NCBI GenBank assembly: GCA_028023455.1
Contig: JAQFVV010006335.1
Span: forward strand, 2,404,412 to 2,468,411
Length of the DNA: 64,000 bases
Origin: Epiperipatus broadwayi
Taxonomy: Eukaryota > Onychophora > Udeonychophora > Euonychophora > Peripatidae
Direction of reading: 5' to 3'
Below the pieces are notes generated by a model. That model ran no database searches. It saw nothing but the letters and a program-made list of their open reading frames with translations, and was not told the origin of the DNA. A program made the translations under genes and the position numbers. This document shows positions 33,320 through 46,694 of this stretch, piece by piece; the first letter of the stretch is position 1, and every line of letters begins with the position of its first letter.

Positions 33320-36300
33320 TCTAACCTCCTCCTTAACCTTTCCCCTCGCTCCCTAATAATATATAACAATAACAACATGCCAAGAGTATACTAATTATTC
33401 CGGATTTTCGTTACTTATTTATTTCCGGTCAATAATAATTAACATTAATAATAATTCCGGGTTCTTTAGCTCAGTCTATCAAACATATCATTATAATTTA
33501 AATAAAATAATTACTAGCTCAGAATTTTATTAAAATCTAATCGTGTCTATGAAATAAAATCAACACAAATATCTTTTATTATTCCCATGAGACCTGGAGC
33601 AATGACAAAGGTACAAGACGAGATATCATTGAGATACTATCCCAATGGCATACGAACACTATCATAAATAATTGATTAATAGCATTCTTACGACTTTTAA
33701 AACTTTTATCATATCTTAATATTTTAAAACAAAATCTAGCTCACATAAAATAAATTAATTAAATGAAATAGGATTAAATTGATCTAATCATATCAAATCA
33801 AATAGATAAAGCAATCAATAAATAAATAATTAAATTAAATCTCAGGTTTATAAATTGTAATTAAAACTGATTTTACATTGCCATAGCCAACTATGATAAG
33901 GGAATTTTATGTCATAGTTCACTACGTAATAAACAACCAATTAATAATAACAATGACAATAATAGAGTAATACAATCCTCTTTTCTTTCTAGATGTATTA
34001 AATATTTTCGTGGTAATATTTATCAATCCGATAATCAAAACCTATGTGGTAACGTTCTCATATATTTTACTTAAGTATTGTGGCAATCAAGTTATGACCA
34101 TATCTGTTCTAATTATACTTCTTTCATTTCATTATGTAAATAAAATAAAATAAATTATTAAAATTTCTAATGTTTATTTATTTTGTGCAAAATCTTAAAT
34201 ATGTTTAATTATAAACGTGTGTTGTGATTTCATGCATTTCATGTGTAGGAAAAACAACAACCAAGACACAAAGCTTACTAATAAAATTTTATAACAATTT
34301 ATTAACATCATAACAAGTAACGATTTGTACATTATTTACAGCGGATATCCCTATTTACTTATTACAAACTCTTTTATTTCTACCCGTTGATGTCTTAATA
34401 TTATTATTATCTAAATTTATTTTTACCCTTTTACCATTAATAATTACAAAAAAAATATTTCACAATATTATTATCTTCAGATACATGTTTTAAGCTTAGT
34501 TTAATACACAAACTTCTATCTATTAAAATTTTCTATTAACATTTATATCCTTATAATTGCAGGTTTATATTTCTATAAAATCTTTACTTTTATGTAAAGT
34601 TATACAAAATTTACAAAATTCTAATTATATTCTTGTTAGTATGGAATCCTACAGAATTTAATCCTTATGACAGTTTGATGTTCAGTTTTATCATCGATCA
34701 TATAATAATTATTATTCAAATTATTGATCCTATCCCAAGCTTTATCTAGCAATTAATATCATCCACACACCATATACAAATACACATTTTTTTACTATAC
34801 ATTTTAAATCATTTCGTCACACAAACGTACCATCTCTTCTGTTAAAATATCACGTGCAATATTTTAAAACCCTATTATTGCTTTAAAACTTAATTCTAAG
34901 GCTTTAAGTTCTTTTTTCTTTTAAATTACATCATATGATTCTCCATCTTTTATAATACTTATACTTTCACTTTGGACTTATATAATTCTACTTTACTCTA
35001 GTAAACAACTATTCTTACCTAACTACTATCTAGCTTCCTTTCTATCTTATGTATCATTTCTATAAAATTATCTCCCTGACGATGTATTTCATGAAATCAA
35101 GATAGCGAAGATATAGATGCATTGGATCAAAATAAACAAGATATTATCCTTTATAAAACTTAGACAATCATGGCACAGTGAATTTAAGGACGCCATAGAG
35201 GAGTGACTTTTATCTGTCTATCTGCCTCTAGTATTGGAAGGATGCTAAAGCTATTTCTTCAGCTTCATCACATCAGAAAGTTTCAAAGATATGTAAAAAC
35301 ACTGTCCAGAATATATGTGCTCAGTTATAGAGCGAAGTTATCTATACTGTAGTCACACAAATTATTATGATCTCCATATTTCATTCCTGATAGTTCAATA
35401 AAACATCCTCTTGGTTTCCTTTGACATCAGTACTCCCAAGTCACTATCTAATTGATTTCTTCAGATTCATCTCTACATTACATCGACAAATTCTCTATCT
35501 ACTTTGCTAATAATAATAAAATTCATTTTTAATATAACTATACAGCTATTCTTAAGAAAATTCTTTACTATACTTCTCGTACATTTCTATCTTTATTGTT
35601 CTAAACTATTTAGATATTTTCAATATAAAATTCAAAAGAATCACATAATTAATATGCTACTTATTATTAATCATCTTTAGATTATTTATTGCATGCACAT
35701 TTTAAAAATTTTACTACTCTCTTAAATATATGTTTGATGTTGGATAAATGTGTACTTATAACTTTTAACATCTTTCATACTTCATTCATTAATAGATGAC
35801 CTATAAAAAAAATTACATTACATATTACCAATAATATTAAAATTACCAACGATCTCTATCCTCTGGATCGTATTTGTAAACTTCTCCATTCCATGACTTC
35901 TGGTAGGTATTTACAATTTTCCATACACACATTTTTATTTATTAATATTTCTCTCATTCCATTAACTCATATTTTAAATATAACTATTATAAAATTTATG
36001 TTTATATGTTTCCCTAAGCTAATTCAATTTTATACTTTAAATACAATAAAAAAAATATTAAAATTATATTTACGATACATCTTTGTTGCACTCGCTTGGA
36101 AAATCGTTCCTGGCAAAGCTAAAACAAAAAAATATACTTTATTTTCTGCAGTCCTTTAATGTTCTATTTTAAAATTTTAATTATGTTTATTAATTCTTCT
36201 TAGACGATGATCCTTAGTTTTCTTCATATTTTTCCACTTATTCTTGAGATCTCCTTTACATAGTCTGCTAGCTTTTTCCCCCGCGCGCTTGGTTTTCCCT

Positions 36301-37639
36301 CGATGCATCTTGTACGTTATTTTTAAAAATTCAACAAATTTTTTCTTTATTTCCATGGATCCATTTTCTCCTTTTAGTGATTAATTTTTTATATCTGTTT
36401 AAACAATATTTCTTCCATTTTAATATCTTTCCTCTTTTCTATGATAAGATAAAATCTAGTTTCCTTTTAGTAAATTCATATAGCACTTTATACAGGACTA
36501 TGGCTTTTCTTCTACTTTTTACTTTTGGAAATTATATTTTTTAAATAATGTTTTTCTTTAATATAACATATTTTTCTTCCTCATTTTCTTTATATTTATT
36601 TAAACACATAATATGATTTTTCTCATAGAGAAATATGACTTAGTTTTAAGCACTTATAAAACAAATGTTCGTCATAAGATTTTCTCAATAGTAAATATTT
36701 TTTTCTTATATTTTCACACAGCGTCTTCTTTGTATTTTTTAGAGTTATAGGACTTAGTTTCTGGTTGAGCACGAATAATATAAAACTTATACAATTTTCA
36801 TTCATTTTTCTTTTAATAATTATTTCAATTATTATTTTTGGTATTTCCATCTTTACTGTAGTATGAATGGTCAAATTTGATTAAATCCACTGGTAAGATC
36901 ACGTAAAAATTAGCAATTCATCTTTCTGGATACAAATTATATTATCTGTTAAAGATTAACTTTAGAATAATTATTAATTTATAAATTTAAACTACTTTTT
37001 TCAGCTTTGATATTACAAGCAATTCAAAATGTTACCGTCCTCTTCAACTTTCACATTCCGTCTCCCGCTTCTGTCTATCTTAGATTTTTTTCTTGCCAAT
37101 TTAAATCCGTTGATTGGTCAATAATTGTTTTTAGCGCGAACAATATTAGTCATTCTATTTTGGATGATAAACTATATTTTTTAAATAAATATTGATGACG
37201 TAATGTCTGGAATTTTACTTTAACTTAATATTATTAAATTTAATCATAGTTTGATAAAATTATTATTTGATCTTTAAAATAATTATTAAGACAATATATA
37301 ACATTTTTAACTTTTAATTTTAATGATGGATGGCAATTATATCTAGTTTTAAATTCACAAACTTTATTATTATCTACCAAGTGTGTGTGTGCGTGAAGGC
37401 ATTTAATATACGATCACGTGTCTATCTACTTTATAAAATAATAAATTTTTATTTATGTCTCGGTTTAAATCACCAAAACTAATGTACTTTATAAATTTTG
37501 AAAAATAAATTGAAACTTATAGGACTAAATATAACTCTCACCATCCTAAAGTTTATTAATAAAAAATATATCCTATTAATTTTAGCTAACTATAAAATTT
37601 TATTTCATTTATTTAATCTATTCATTCTAAAACTATTAT
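33320..37639. other. Pyrimidine-leaning A+T-rich DNA, mostly unidentified
   Basis: The + strand is enriched in T and C over much of this stretch, as in the antisense LINE relics further on, so it may hold older antisense elements. One minus-strand segment near 36,230-36,310 (MHRGKPSARGKKLADYVK) looks like a LINE C-terminal fragment but is too short to be sure. A box A-like TAGCTCAGTC lies at 33,470 without a box B. Confidence 0.4.
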
Positions 37640-37735
37640 TTTAAAATTATTACAATAATTTTAACTATCTCTAGCTGTGTTATTTTGTATGGCCAGCTTT
37701 CACAACCATAAGCAATGATATTAAAACTTTATTTA
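37640..37735 (-). pseudogene. Short antisense LINE RT fragment
   Basis: The minus strand reads NIIAYGCESWPYKITQLEI, the YGCESW motif found just after the catalytic part of many non-LTR reverse transcriptases. Nothing else of the element can be traced with confidence on either side. Confidence 0.5.
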
Positions 37736-39249
37736 ACTGTTTACTTTTTAAAAATACTTTACTACACTATGATCTATTAGGTATTTTAGCTTAAAATTGT
37801 ATTACAGAACTATTATTACTTTTATATCACCTAAATATTACTTAAAATTTAAAATTTTTTCATAATTGACCTTTCTATCCTACCTATGACCTACAGACAA
37901 GGGCACAATATATATATATGCATTTCTCATATACTTAGGAAAAAAATTATTGGCAATAAAAATTCAGTTCGTTTTGTAATTTTTTATTAGTATATATTAA
38001 TATTTTGAATCAAAATAAGTCTTATAAGTGAACTATAATCACATGTTTTTGAAATTGAAATATTTAGAACAAATAAAATTTAAGTAAACTTTTAAATAAT
38101 TAACTATAATAATGATATATAAATAATTTTAAAAATTATTGTTTTCATTGCCAAATATATTTGAGTTATGCTCATTATATAATTTTATCTTAATATTAAA
38201 TAGTGGGATATCAAATTATTTTGAAATATATTTTTAATCTCACATAAGAATTATCTTTTTGAAAGTGCTAAAAATGTATTTATTTAATTCTAAAGTATTC
38301 TTTCTGGCTATTTCCTTCTTTATTAAAAAATAAACATTTATAACTTTTAACATTGACATTTTTAGAAATGTAATATTAAGATTTTTATGCATTAATTGAA
38401 GATTACTGTTAAGCTAAAATTAATAGCTGAGGTGAAACTTTAAGTTTATTATTAGTAAGCTTCTATTTTATGGACTTAGCACTTTCTGAGCCTTTGCATT
38501 TCCATAATCATAGTCTTTTTTTAGGCTGTTGACTGTATGCAAATGCATGAAAATTGCTTATAACATCCACTTTTCGAAACCACGAAGCATGTGATGCAAT
38601 TTTCATACAAATTTAATAATGTATCATACAAATTAATAATAATGTAAATATTTAAAATGTATTAATTTTAAATTTATTTATAAGTTATATATTTTGATGT
38701 TGTACTTTATGATTACAATATTTTTTTTAAAATTTTAAAATCTATTTTAAAAAGAATGAGATATGAGATAAAAGTACCTATCGGTTATTACTATAATAGA
38801 GTGTATGTGGGTTGTCATTGATAATGGTAGATTTGTAAACAAACAGCAATATATGTGACTTAAATAGAAGTGATTTATTAGAAGGTTAATTTTTGGCCTA
38901 ATGAAATAAATATCATTTTGATATAATTTATTTTTGAATATTTATTTTGATAAAAAAAAAATATTGATAAAAAAGTTTGCCTCTCAATTCGATTCATTTA
39001 TACACACATGCACATCATATAGATATGCACACATGCATTTTCAATAGACATATTGTAAGAAAGTAGATATATTTTTTCCACATCATTTGACCTATTTTTT
39101 TTTATAAACAAAACATTTAGAATAAAATAAATAATTAATTAAATATAATCTTATATGACAATAATTGTATATTTGTTTGAAAAATATCAATCACTCAATC
39201 AAGAGTATTCTGATCTATAAATAGATGCAGTAGAGAAATCACAAATTCA
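37736..39249. other. A+T-rich DNA, nothing recognised
   Basis: Contains GGGCACAATATATATATA at 37,898-37,916, one of the (TA)n junction motifs. No coding signal. Confidence 0.45.
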
Positions 39250-40174
39250 TCCATTTTATAACTCGGTTCTCTTTATTGTCCAGCTCTTTAATTCCATGTA
39301 TCTTTTCCCATCTCTTATATTGTCCAGAAAAGTCAATCTTTTCCATTCTTTCTTCTTGCTTCTTTCCATTCACTATTCCCTCCAAAATATCTTTCATTAA
39401 ACTATATTTTCTTCTTGGTATATATCCAATCCTGTATCTCTTTCTATGTATAATTTCATCATCAATTTTCTTTTTTCATATACTGTTTCAATACTTTGTC
39501 ATTTTTCACTTTATTCATCCAACATTTTTTTCTTATCCTTCTTCATGATCACAACTTAGAAATTTTCAATCTGTTCCTGGCTTTTTACTCACTGACCACT
39601 TTTTACAATCATATAATAGAACAATCCACAAATATCATTTATACTCTTATTCTTCTCCTTTGCTTTCTTCACATTTCTTCATATATTCATATATATTGTT
39701 TATAACTTTTTATATATACTTCAATGCAAAAATTGTTTTAATAAATCTTTTTTTTATTTTTCTGACAGTTTCAATTGTCCAGCAGACTTTATCAGAGTTT
39801 TCTCAAACTTCATCGGCTTCTTAATGCTGGACAGTCAAAACTTGTCAGAAAAATAAAGCTTTATTTTTTTTTGCAAAAAAAGTGTATATGAAAGAAGTTA
39901 TTATAAGCAACACATACCATTTAATTAATATTTTCCTTACTGCTCTCTTCAAAGGTCCACAAAATATTTTGTTTTCCTCAATAAATATTTCCTTTCCCTT
40001 AGTAAATATTTTCTTTGCTAATGCTCTTCTTCTTTTAATTTCATCTTCATTTTTTCTATTTTCATTCAAGCTGCCAACCATATGTCAGGGACTTCAACTT
40101 GCAATCTTTTAAAATTCCTCCCAATTTATAAACTCTTGATTTTTTCAACACTAATCTTCATTCCATATTTGGTA
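39250..40174 (-). mobile_element. Non-LTR retrotransposon relic, C-terminal part
   Basis: On the minus strand, KYGMKISVEKIKSL (near 40,150) is followed by EIKRRRALAKKIFTKGKEIF and a KIFCGPLKRAVRKILIKWYV segment. These match the 'YGMKIN..KTK' and 'IKSRIALAKKAFxxKK...LKxRLxKxYV' blocks that follow the RT active site in RTE-like LINEs. Further decayed frames continue to about 39,250. A small MITE interrupts it at 39,752-39,858. It is the continuation of the RT fragment at 41,758-42,130, from which it is separated by a later insertion. + strand open frames over this region are antisense images. Confidence 0.68.
39752..39858. mobile_element. Short MITE with terminal inverted repeats
   Basis: About 107 bp with inverted ends TTTATTTTTCTGACA (left) and its complement (right). 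Inner GTCCAGCA and TGCTGGAC blocks also pair. It lies inside the antisense LINE relic, so it arrived later. A possible flanking T/A-rich duplication cannot be defined in this sequence. Confidence 0.72.
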
Positions 40175-40687
40175 TTGTGCCAAGGGCAAATTGGCACGTG
40201 TATATAAAATAATTTTGTCTAAAAAAAATTATTAAAATAAAAATCTTTCGTAAAAGAGTTTGAAATAAAAGTTGGAAAATAATTGATTAAAAGTGGGAAG
40301 GGGGTCTTCTTTAGAAAGTTAAACTAAAAGTTTTATAAAAGGAAGTAAAGTTTTTCTTAAGTAGTATTCGTAAAAATAAATAATTTAAAGTTTAAAAAAT
40401 ATAAATCTCTTTTCATTCGAGCTTATTATAATAAATTATATATGTGCGTGCGAGTGTAAATAAATGTATGTGTGTTAGAATAATATTAAAAAAATATAAA
40501 TGAAAGTTAAAAAGAAATTATGTTTAATAAAACACACAGTGGTGGGCTACTAATTAAAGATGTAAAAACAACATGTTTATGAATGCTACTACTGATTAAA
40601 CAATATTCAAAAACATGTCAAAGGATTAGTTACTAAAGGAATTTCGACAACACATATTGCTGGAGGATATTAAAACAAAAACACTTT

Positions 40688-40760
40688 GCATATATAAATA
40701 GCCAGATTTTTATCAGACGTCAGTTTCAGCCTAGTTTTCAGTGTCAGTTTTGTTTCAGTT
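40688..40760 (+). promoter_or_regulatory. Possible TATA-type promoter (LTR-like)
   Basis: GCATATATAAATAGCC followed about 25-30 bp later by repeated TCAGTTTC and GTCAGTTT segments resembles the promoter and start region of an LTR. No paired LTR or TG...CA ends found. Confidence 0.25.
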
Positions 40761-41544
40761 CAGATAACAGTGCAGTTTATATTATGTATTCAGAAACAGA
40801 AATGCAGTGCTGAGCAGCTTTTGGGAATATATACTCTTACTTCAGCCCTTTAGTCCAACAAGATCATCAAAACCTGCCTGTGAAATAATGTCTGCATAAC
40901 AGCTCAGATATCCTCTGTCAATGTTCAACTGTCTCCAAGAATAAAACCAATGGATTAGCATCAAATCTCCTCAAGAAATGTCAAATCTAACTGGTTAGAT
41001 ATACTCCATCAGAAGGAGCCAACAACAAGCAATATCCATGTTCCAAAAATCCTAGGTAAAACATTTTATTATTCTCATTTATACTTAGTAGCCACCGCTG
41101 TAATTCGTAAATCCTACAGAGACAAGTAATTTGAACTCTTAAGCATGCATAAAAGGAACTATTGATGTACGTGTTTGCAAATGTTAGATAATTTATCAAT
41201 GTCAAATATTATTTTGCTTTCTCATAAGACATATTATATTGTGTTAAATTAAAATGTGCATGTGTTATATTAGATTGAGAAAATATTTAAACTTAGTTAA
41301 CGTTAATTAAAATAAATGGTCTTTAAACTTATACTTTATATGTCGGTCAATTCTTTTTATCAATTTCTTTTTATCCATCTCTTTTGACCAATTCTTTTTT
41401 CTATATTTTATTATTGATTAAAATTAGACTGGGCTAGTTTTGGGATCGTTTTGAGTGCTGGATTATGAGCCTACTGACCAAATATGTTAGTCTGAGACTA
41501 GCTGGTGCCCCGGGGTTTACTCTGAAACAAATAAAGTGTTTGGA

Positions 41545-41640
41545 TAGTAGGGGTTTGAATCTAGCAGCCGAGGTGGGCCATTGTTGATAGTTAAAGCTAT
41601 CAATAACACCTCCCATTTTGCTTGAACGTGCTGATTCATT
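41545..41640 (-). other. tRNA-like polymerase III promoter remnant
   Basis: The minus strand contains GATTCAAACCCC, a good box B match, about 45-50 bp after a possible box A (TAGCTTTAACTATC). It does not fold as a full tRNA and probably comes from a SINE. Confidence 0.3.
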
Positions 41641-41757
41641 CACATAACATTTATAATTAAATAAGGTTATAAATGTATTATGAAGAAGTTTGAAACCAGC
41701 CAAAACATATATACATGTAAGTAAATTCTTTCTGTGGATCGATCTGGTACAGTATAT

Positions 41758-42130
41758 TATTTTTTCCAATTTATTCAAAATAATCTAAAGACACTTTTCA
41801 TTTTCAGCTACAAGAGCCATATCATCTGCCAGTTGTATATACATTTTATTATTCTAGCCCCCCCCCATTATTTGTTCCTTTACATGTTTTCTAAATATTA
41901 AAAACCACAAGGGACATACTGCAACTTTGCTTAATTTTCATCAATATCATTACTCTCTAGTCTAATTCTTATTCTGTGCCCAATATTCTTTATCAATCTT
42001 CATTTTTTCACAAAATACTCTTTTATTTTTTTAAGATGGTCAAAATTTTATTCCTGATCAATCTGTCAAATGCTTTTTTCAGATACACAAAACATAAATA
42101 ATTTCTAAATCTTTTACAATATACCTCTTT
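41758..42130 (-). mobile_element. Non-LTR retrotransposon relic, RT core
   Basis: The minus strand reads KKAFDRLIRNKILTIL (the AFD motif of RT), a decayed stretch, then LADDMALVAENEK with the catalytic ADD intact (GAT GAT complement at 41,821-41,826), then ILNKLEKI. Stops and frameshifts separate the blocks. This is the RT domain of the LINE whose C-terminus lies at 39,250-40,174. Confidence 0.72.
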
Positions 42131-43427
42131 TTAACAAAAGGGGATTTGAACAGAGATTTTCAAACCACCTTCAGTCATTCACTCTGTACTATATAATTAT
42201 ATCTTGAGTAAGTATGTACACTCTACTTGTATTTAAATATTATATATTTTTGCAATTATTCTAAAAATATAATAAATATAAAAGTGAAATTATTCATACC
42301 TTATTCCTTTAAATTTATTATAGAAGACTTCAACATTAGAATTTTTTTTTCAATATATATATACATTTTTCAGTCAAATATTTTTCAATAAAATCACTGA
42401 TATATACATGCAACATATCATTATAGGCTTTTTTGCTACCATTTGCAAAAAAAAAAAAAATCTCACCTCTCTTTCTCTCTCTCCATATATCCTGGAATAA
42501 AATATACATGTGTAGCTTGTAAGGTTTTTTTTAAAACTTTTGCAAAAATGGCTAAGCAGAAAATGATAGGTCCACTTGTCAAAGTGCTACATGGAAGGAA
42601 AAAGCAATATTTTAATTTAACTTGATCTTTAAACACACACATGACTATATATTCTAATATATACACATTTTTGTTCTTTAACAGAATAAAAATATGCTGA
42701 AAATATTTAATGTTATCTTTTACATTCTCACACATACATAAAATAACTTTCTTTTTTGATATCATTATAACAAATTTAGATTGAAGTAAAAGAACACCCT
42801 TTTTTACTTCATCAATAAACCCCAATGAAAGAGCTATTATAGGTAATGAAGAAATTTTTTTATAGCTTCAGTGATATTGTCATATAGTAGTAATTGATAG
42901 TTTCCTGGCAACATCAGAGACAAAGGTTATCTCTATCAGCGTATATAAAATCTTCTTATTTCTGCTCTTTATTAGAATATCAATCCATAGAAATATTTAA
43001 TTTAGTTAATATATAATTTTATATATGTTCTTATACATATGTATAAATCACATATCCACAAAAATATATTTTTGCAGAGTTTTGGTGCAATGATAGAATA
43101 ACAGACTATAATTAATAGTTCATTGATTATACCCCAACTCTGCCATTATTGGTGTTCAAACTTTTTACAAACTTCCAAAAATGAACTATATAATTATCAT
43201 TACTAACTGACTAAATTTTAAGTTCACATGAAAGATTTGGACACTTTTTTAATTAGTACATAATGCACAAATATGTATATAGAGAGTAAAAAATATTCAT
43301 CTATAATGTTTAAGATTTGTTTTTATAATTGTTAAAAAATTGTTTGCTTTATAAATAAGTTTATTTATTTCATGATTTTCAGACTTATATTAAAAACATC
43401 ATTTAACTTTTTTTTTTTTTTTTTTAG
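42131..43427. other. A+T-rich DNA upstream of the terminal exon
   Basis: The minus strand at 42,138-42,155 has GTTCAAATCCCC, a box B-like SINE remnant. The rest, including a 120-codon minus frame at 42,463-42,825, shows nothing recognisable. The region ends in a long poly-T/AG acceptor. Confidence 0.45.
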
Positions 43428-43795
43428 CATTTATGAAACCAGATTTACCGGATGATGACTTGCATTTTCATGAATTATTGGAGAAAAGATCACGAATCGA
43501 ACGTGTAAAAAGAATGTCTGCATATGTAACAAGTCAAACTGGCCAGCAAACAACACAACTGATGCCAAAAATAAAGACAAAAGAAAATTTTGAGAAAAAC
43601 AGTTTACTGCTAGCAAATAATAAAATGTTGGAAGATAAAAGCAAAATTTCATCTGTGAAAAGTAGACAGGAATCATCACATCAAACAAAGCAACGTCAAA
43701 AACACGACTTTAATAATACCGAAGAATGTCCATTAGTGATTGAGCAAAAATCTCAAAGTCTAGTAAATCTTAAAACGGAAGTTAATATTTACTGA
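43428..43795 (+). CDS. Terminal coding exon of an unidentified host gene
   Basis: An uninterrupted run of about 20 T ending in AG precedes the exon, a strong acceptor. The frame starts with two bases completing a split codon, then Phe and MKPDLPDDDLHFHELL. It continues for 121 codons to a TGA at 43,793. Overlapping AATAAA signals follow at once (43,800-43,809). The peptide is hydrophilic: an acidic start, a charged helical segment (HELLEKRSRIERVKRM), then a Lys/Ser/Gln-rich, probably disordered tail. Sequence complexity is clearly above that of the flanks. I do not recognise the family. The Met at 43,433 is internal to the exon and is unlikely to be the true start. Confidence 0.68.
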
Positions 43796-43799
43796 AGAA

Positions 43800-43809
43800 A
43801 ATAAATAAA
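43800..43809 (+). terminator. Polyadenylation signal pair
   Basis: AATAAATAAA, two overlapping AATAAA hexamers, starts five bases after the stop codon of the terminal exon. A hexamer this close to the stop implies a very short 3' UTR if used. Later A-rich signals are also possible. Confidence 0.45.
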
Positions 43810-45956
43810 GACATAGACACAATAAGGTTATATAAAGAGATATTAAATGATTATTATTTAGTTTGTTTTATTATTTTAATTACTGCACAATCCACAAGTT
43901 CACTAGTACTTTATACTAACTTTTTTTTGTCTTTTTACAATCACTCTATGTATACATTTAATTCATTTAAAAAATTGAACTTGGCTTTTATCCAGACTAT
44001 TTTTAAAAAATATTTATTTTTAAGTTATAAATAATTATGGAATTATATTTCTATTTATCAAAGATTAGATTTAAGAAAATTAATGCGACGCATCTATATA
44101 TTTTTATAAAGATAAAAACAATGAAGAAAAATGTCGTAAAATTATATTTATTTGTGTGTACCATATATATATAAAGTTATTTGCCTCCGAATATTCCTAT
44201 CAACTTAACGTTTAAATAAATCTTTTTTGTAAATTTGTGAACATTTTAAGTTTATTTTTTTATTTTCATCATTTAAGTTTTTATTGAACTTATTATCAAT
44301 TTTATTTATGTGTGTATACAAAAATGTATATAACACATTAACACATGCATAAATGTGCACGTTTATATGTATGAGCACACCATAACATTTTCAAAAGTTT
44401 CATTTATTTCATGTTTTCATTATTGTTATAACTAAAATTAAGCGGTTTATTTTACGTTTGGTTTTCTTTTTTATTCATCAAGATATATAACTTTTTAAAA
44501 AAAAAAAAAAAATTGAAAATAAATTGTCAGAATGCATAAGTGTAAAAGACTGGTAGCAAAGGCAGTCTATATTTTCTAATCTGCAAGTCTTAATTATTGA
44601 TTATAGTGCCCTAATTTTTAATTGCGAAAGTATATACAGTACTATGAATCCAAATAATTCAACTAATGACGAGCATTGCATAAGACCGCAGAATTCAGTT
44701 CATAACAATATATAAATATAAGATGTTATAATATAGAAACGGATATCTATAAATAATTGCCATTGTCAAATGCTATACAATAATGAAGTTATGTGTATGT
44801 TAAATATTTCATACACATACGCACACTATGTGTACTTAAATGTAAAAGAGAGAAAACATTTAACCAATTTAAACATTCTTTTTTTTTCTACTCTATATTA
44901 TAACTGAAACACACAGGCTTATTATATACCTGTGTCTATAAATGTAATATATAGAGTATATACTCTATATATTACTCTATTGTAATAGTACAGAGCGGCA
45001 AATGCTTAGAGAACTTGGACATATAAGATGAAAACTTAGCAATGTTTAATTCAATGTTTTGTATATTTATACTTTTTAATATATTAAAAATATTTTATAA
45101 TTTGCACAAGTAATTTATTTTCGAACACTAAATTATTTTGCAGACGAAACATATAAATTGTTGAGTGTAAAAGTTTGCATAAAAGTAATATGTCACTTTC
45201 CGCTTTTTTGCGCGCAAACACTTTAACATTACTTTTAGTTGTCCATTCCCCTCCTCCAAAAAACGATGTATAATTACAAATATTATGTCTTTATTGAAAT
45301 TCTGTAAAATATTTACACTTCTGAAATAAATAACAATATACATATCGTAATAATTGTTATGCCCTACTAAAACAAGCTGGGTGTGTGTTTACATGTTACT
45401 TTAAATAGATCCCTAAGCATATCATGATCTTATTTTCAATTATTCAAAAATATATATTTATATCTCTGTTTTCTGGTTACAAATTTATAAAAAAAGTCTG
45501 GAAACTTACTGAGTTCATAATAATTTATTTTTTAACTGAAATCAATCTCAGAATACTTTGGAAACAAATTAGTCTGAGCATTCGATGTCTTCAATCTAAA
45601 ATATCTGTACATTATGCATTAATGCTCTTCTGCCTCTTCTCCAATTTGATTCTCAATATTGACTGCATGTATTCAAATAGTTTCATAAACATTCAACATT
45701 TTTTTTTAAAAAAACCTTCTTATTTTACAAGAATTAAATTCATTATGTCATGAGTATTGGAATCACATACACGATCTTTTTTTGCAAATGTAATAGAAGT
45801 ATGGAATGAATATTAGCTAAAAATATCTACACAATGGCCTTGTGTAATAATTGAAATGTTGCACAATTTTTTGTTAAGCTTTTTGCTGAATATTTATGAA
45901 AGTAAATCACTGAAATCATGACATTTTCAATTAAACAAAAGTTAATAGATTTAACC
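43810..45956. other. Downstream A+T-rich DNA with a perfect palindrome
   Basis: Positions 44,945-44,974 are a perfect 30-bp palindrome centred on GAGTATATACTC. No genes recognised. A GC-richer patch at 45,190-45,265 is unidentified. Confidence 0.5.
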
Positions 45957-46121
45957 AATGAAAATTTCCAATTCCTCAACAAGCTTTGTGATGTTTAGCC
46001 AGAGCTAGCATTTAAAATATCCATGTCAAGACACCCCCCCCCAAACTCTGACCATGGTTTTGTGCTTTGGCACTTCTCAGAGAGGTGGTTGGCTAGGTAG
46101 AGGAATTGGAAATACTCATTA
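45957..46121. repeat. Small foldback with a C-run in the loop
   Basis: AATGA...ATTTCCAATTCCTC (45,957-45,979) and its complement (46,100-46,121) bracket about 120 bp that includes a run of nine C. Confidence 0.7.
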
Positions 46122-46610
46122 ATTATATCTTACAAGCTTAAGAGAATTGGGTCATGTGATATATGACTCTTATTTTGATTGTTAATAGATCTAATTTGAA
46201 AAATCATTTGAAAGCCATTTGAAGTCATGTTATACTAGTTTTGTCTTTTTTTTTGTAATTATTAACATTAATCTTCTTGTTTTTTTCTCAATTATTTATC
46301 AATTAACCAATCCTGTTTATTTTTCAGAATTTTTTATTTATTTATATCTTTACTATGTTTTTTTTTTTTTTTTTTTTTGGAAAACATATTTTACATATCT
46401 AAATATGAATTATGTTATAATTATCTAAATATGAATGTTTTATATACACATTATATGGATTTTTTCTTCAAATATTATTCTCATAATTTAATTGAATATT
46501 TGAATGCTTTTCCACACTTTTATGTTTTCTTTACTCAAACTAATATTTTAAAAGCTATTATTTGTTTTTGTAATCAAAATGTTTGACAATGACCCTTTCT
46601 CAATTTTATT

Positions 46611-46694
46611 TTAAACAGCTTACATTATATATATATATATATAGCTTTTTCTTTAAACAGCTTACATTATATATATATATATATAGCTTTTTCT
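46611..46694. repeat. 42-bp tandem duplication
   Basis: Two adjacent units of TTAAACAGCTTACATTA plus (TA)n plus GCTTTTTC, essentially identical. Confidence 0.9.

Larger units (their letters stand above)
40175..41757. mobile_element. 1.6-kb insertion splitting the antisense LINE
   Basis: The LINE frame breaks at LNKLEKI (near 41,757) and resumes at KYGMKIS (near 40,165), so the intervening 1.58 kb is an insertion. Its left end is a hairpin, TTGTGCCAAGGGCAAATTGGCAC, of the class seen at other junctions. TATT may flank both sides as a target duplication. Contents: a TATA-containing segment (40,688-40,760), a GC-richer block to about 41,230, and a tRNA-like module at 41,545-41,640. The identity of the insertion is unknown. 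It could be an LTR or composite SINE. Confidence 0.5.

Noticed and set aside
35081-35110. CTGACGA...GAAATCA segment resembling a hammerhead core
   Set aside because: Stem I does not pair, stem II is only three pairs if drawn with a core base, and the locus shares no flanking sequence with the foldback family.
39276-39705. Two overlapping hydrophobic frames on the + strand
   Set aside because: Antisense to the LINE C-terminal relic; pyrimidine-rich strand gives Phe/Leu/Ser-rich artefacts.
42138-42190. Possible tRNA gene from the box B match GTTCAAATCCCC
   Set aside because: No D-arm, anticodon arm or acceptor stem pairing could be drawn; it is read as a SINE remnant.
43431-43688. An 85-codon minus-strand frame opposite the terminal exon
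   Set aside because: It overlaps the + strand frame, which has acceptor, stop and polyadenylation signals; the minus frame has none.
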